Assembly: GCA_019232645.1 (NCBI GenBank)
Contig: JAFANO010000751.1
Span: forward strand, 1 to 6,051
Direction: 5' to 3'
Origin: Planctomycetaceae bacterium
GTDB taxonomy: Bacteria > Planctomycetota > Planctomycetia > Isosphaerales > Isosphaeraceae
Length of the DNA: 6,051 nt
A program made the position numbers and the translations under genes. Shown here piece after piece: positions 6,048 to 6,051 of this stretch (positions within the stretch are counted from its first letter, which is position 1; each line of letters opens with the position of its first letter). Below the pieces are notes generated by a model that saw only the letters and a program-made list of their open reading frames with translations, did no database searches and was not told where the DNA came from.

Positions 6048-6051
6048 CCTC
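6048..6051 (-). promoter_or_regulatory. Ribosome binding site GAGG for the DUF58 gene
   Basis: GAGG at the extreme right edge lies seven bases before the GTG start codon on the minus strand. It supports GTG 6040 as the true start, and indicates that the DUF58 gene is complete in this window. Confidence 0.5.

Overview
The window is a high-GC bacterial segment in which all credible genes lie on the minus strand, so the operon reads from high to low coordinates. Strong G/C preference at third codon positions, the gene set (DUF58, then a BatA-type VWA protein, then a VWA/glutamine-amidotransferase-like membrane protein) and an AT-rich heptamer repeat between genes together suggest a planctomycete, perhaps of the Isosphaeraceae or Gemmataceae type. 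That placement is inference from architecture, not from a database match.

In transcription order: (1) 6040-5144, a complete 298-aa DUF58 protein with a GTG start at the window edge; (2) a 107-nt gap with two small GC-rich hairpins; (3) 5036-2850, a 728-aa membrane protein with a BatA-like N terminus, a VWA domain, a glutamine-amidotransferase-like fold and a C-terminal membrane anchor; (4) a 330-nt non-coding gap holding a 10-bp-stem hairpin, a second imperfect inverted repeat and a 13-unit array of 7-bp repeats; (5) 2519-315, a 734-aa membrane protein with two N-terminal transmembrane helices, a VWA domain with all MIDAS motifs, a cysteine-less glutamine-amidotransferase-like domain, a beta-rich domain and a C-terminal membrane helix; (6) a 149-nt gap with a 10-bp palindrome; (7) 165-1, the probable start of a further, unidentified gene cut by the window edge.

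The three large genes form the downstream part of the widespread MoxR ATPase - DUF58 - VWA cassette. In such cassettes a MoxR AAA+ ATPase normally precedes the DUF58 gene, and would lie just beyond position 6051. The proteins are thought to act together as an ATPase-driven, metal-dependent adhesion or chaperone assembly at the cytoplasmic membrane. The exact substrate is unknown in this lineage. I see no RNA gene, CRISPR array, transposase or integration site. The part least explained by ordinary annotation is the 330-nt gap at 2520-2849, a composite of repeats that differs sharply in base composition from its surroundings.
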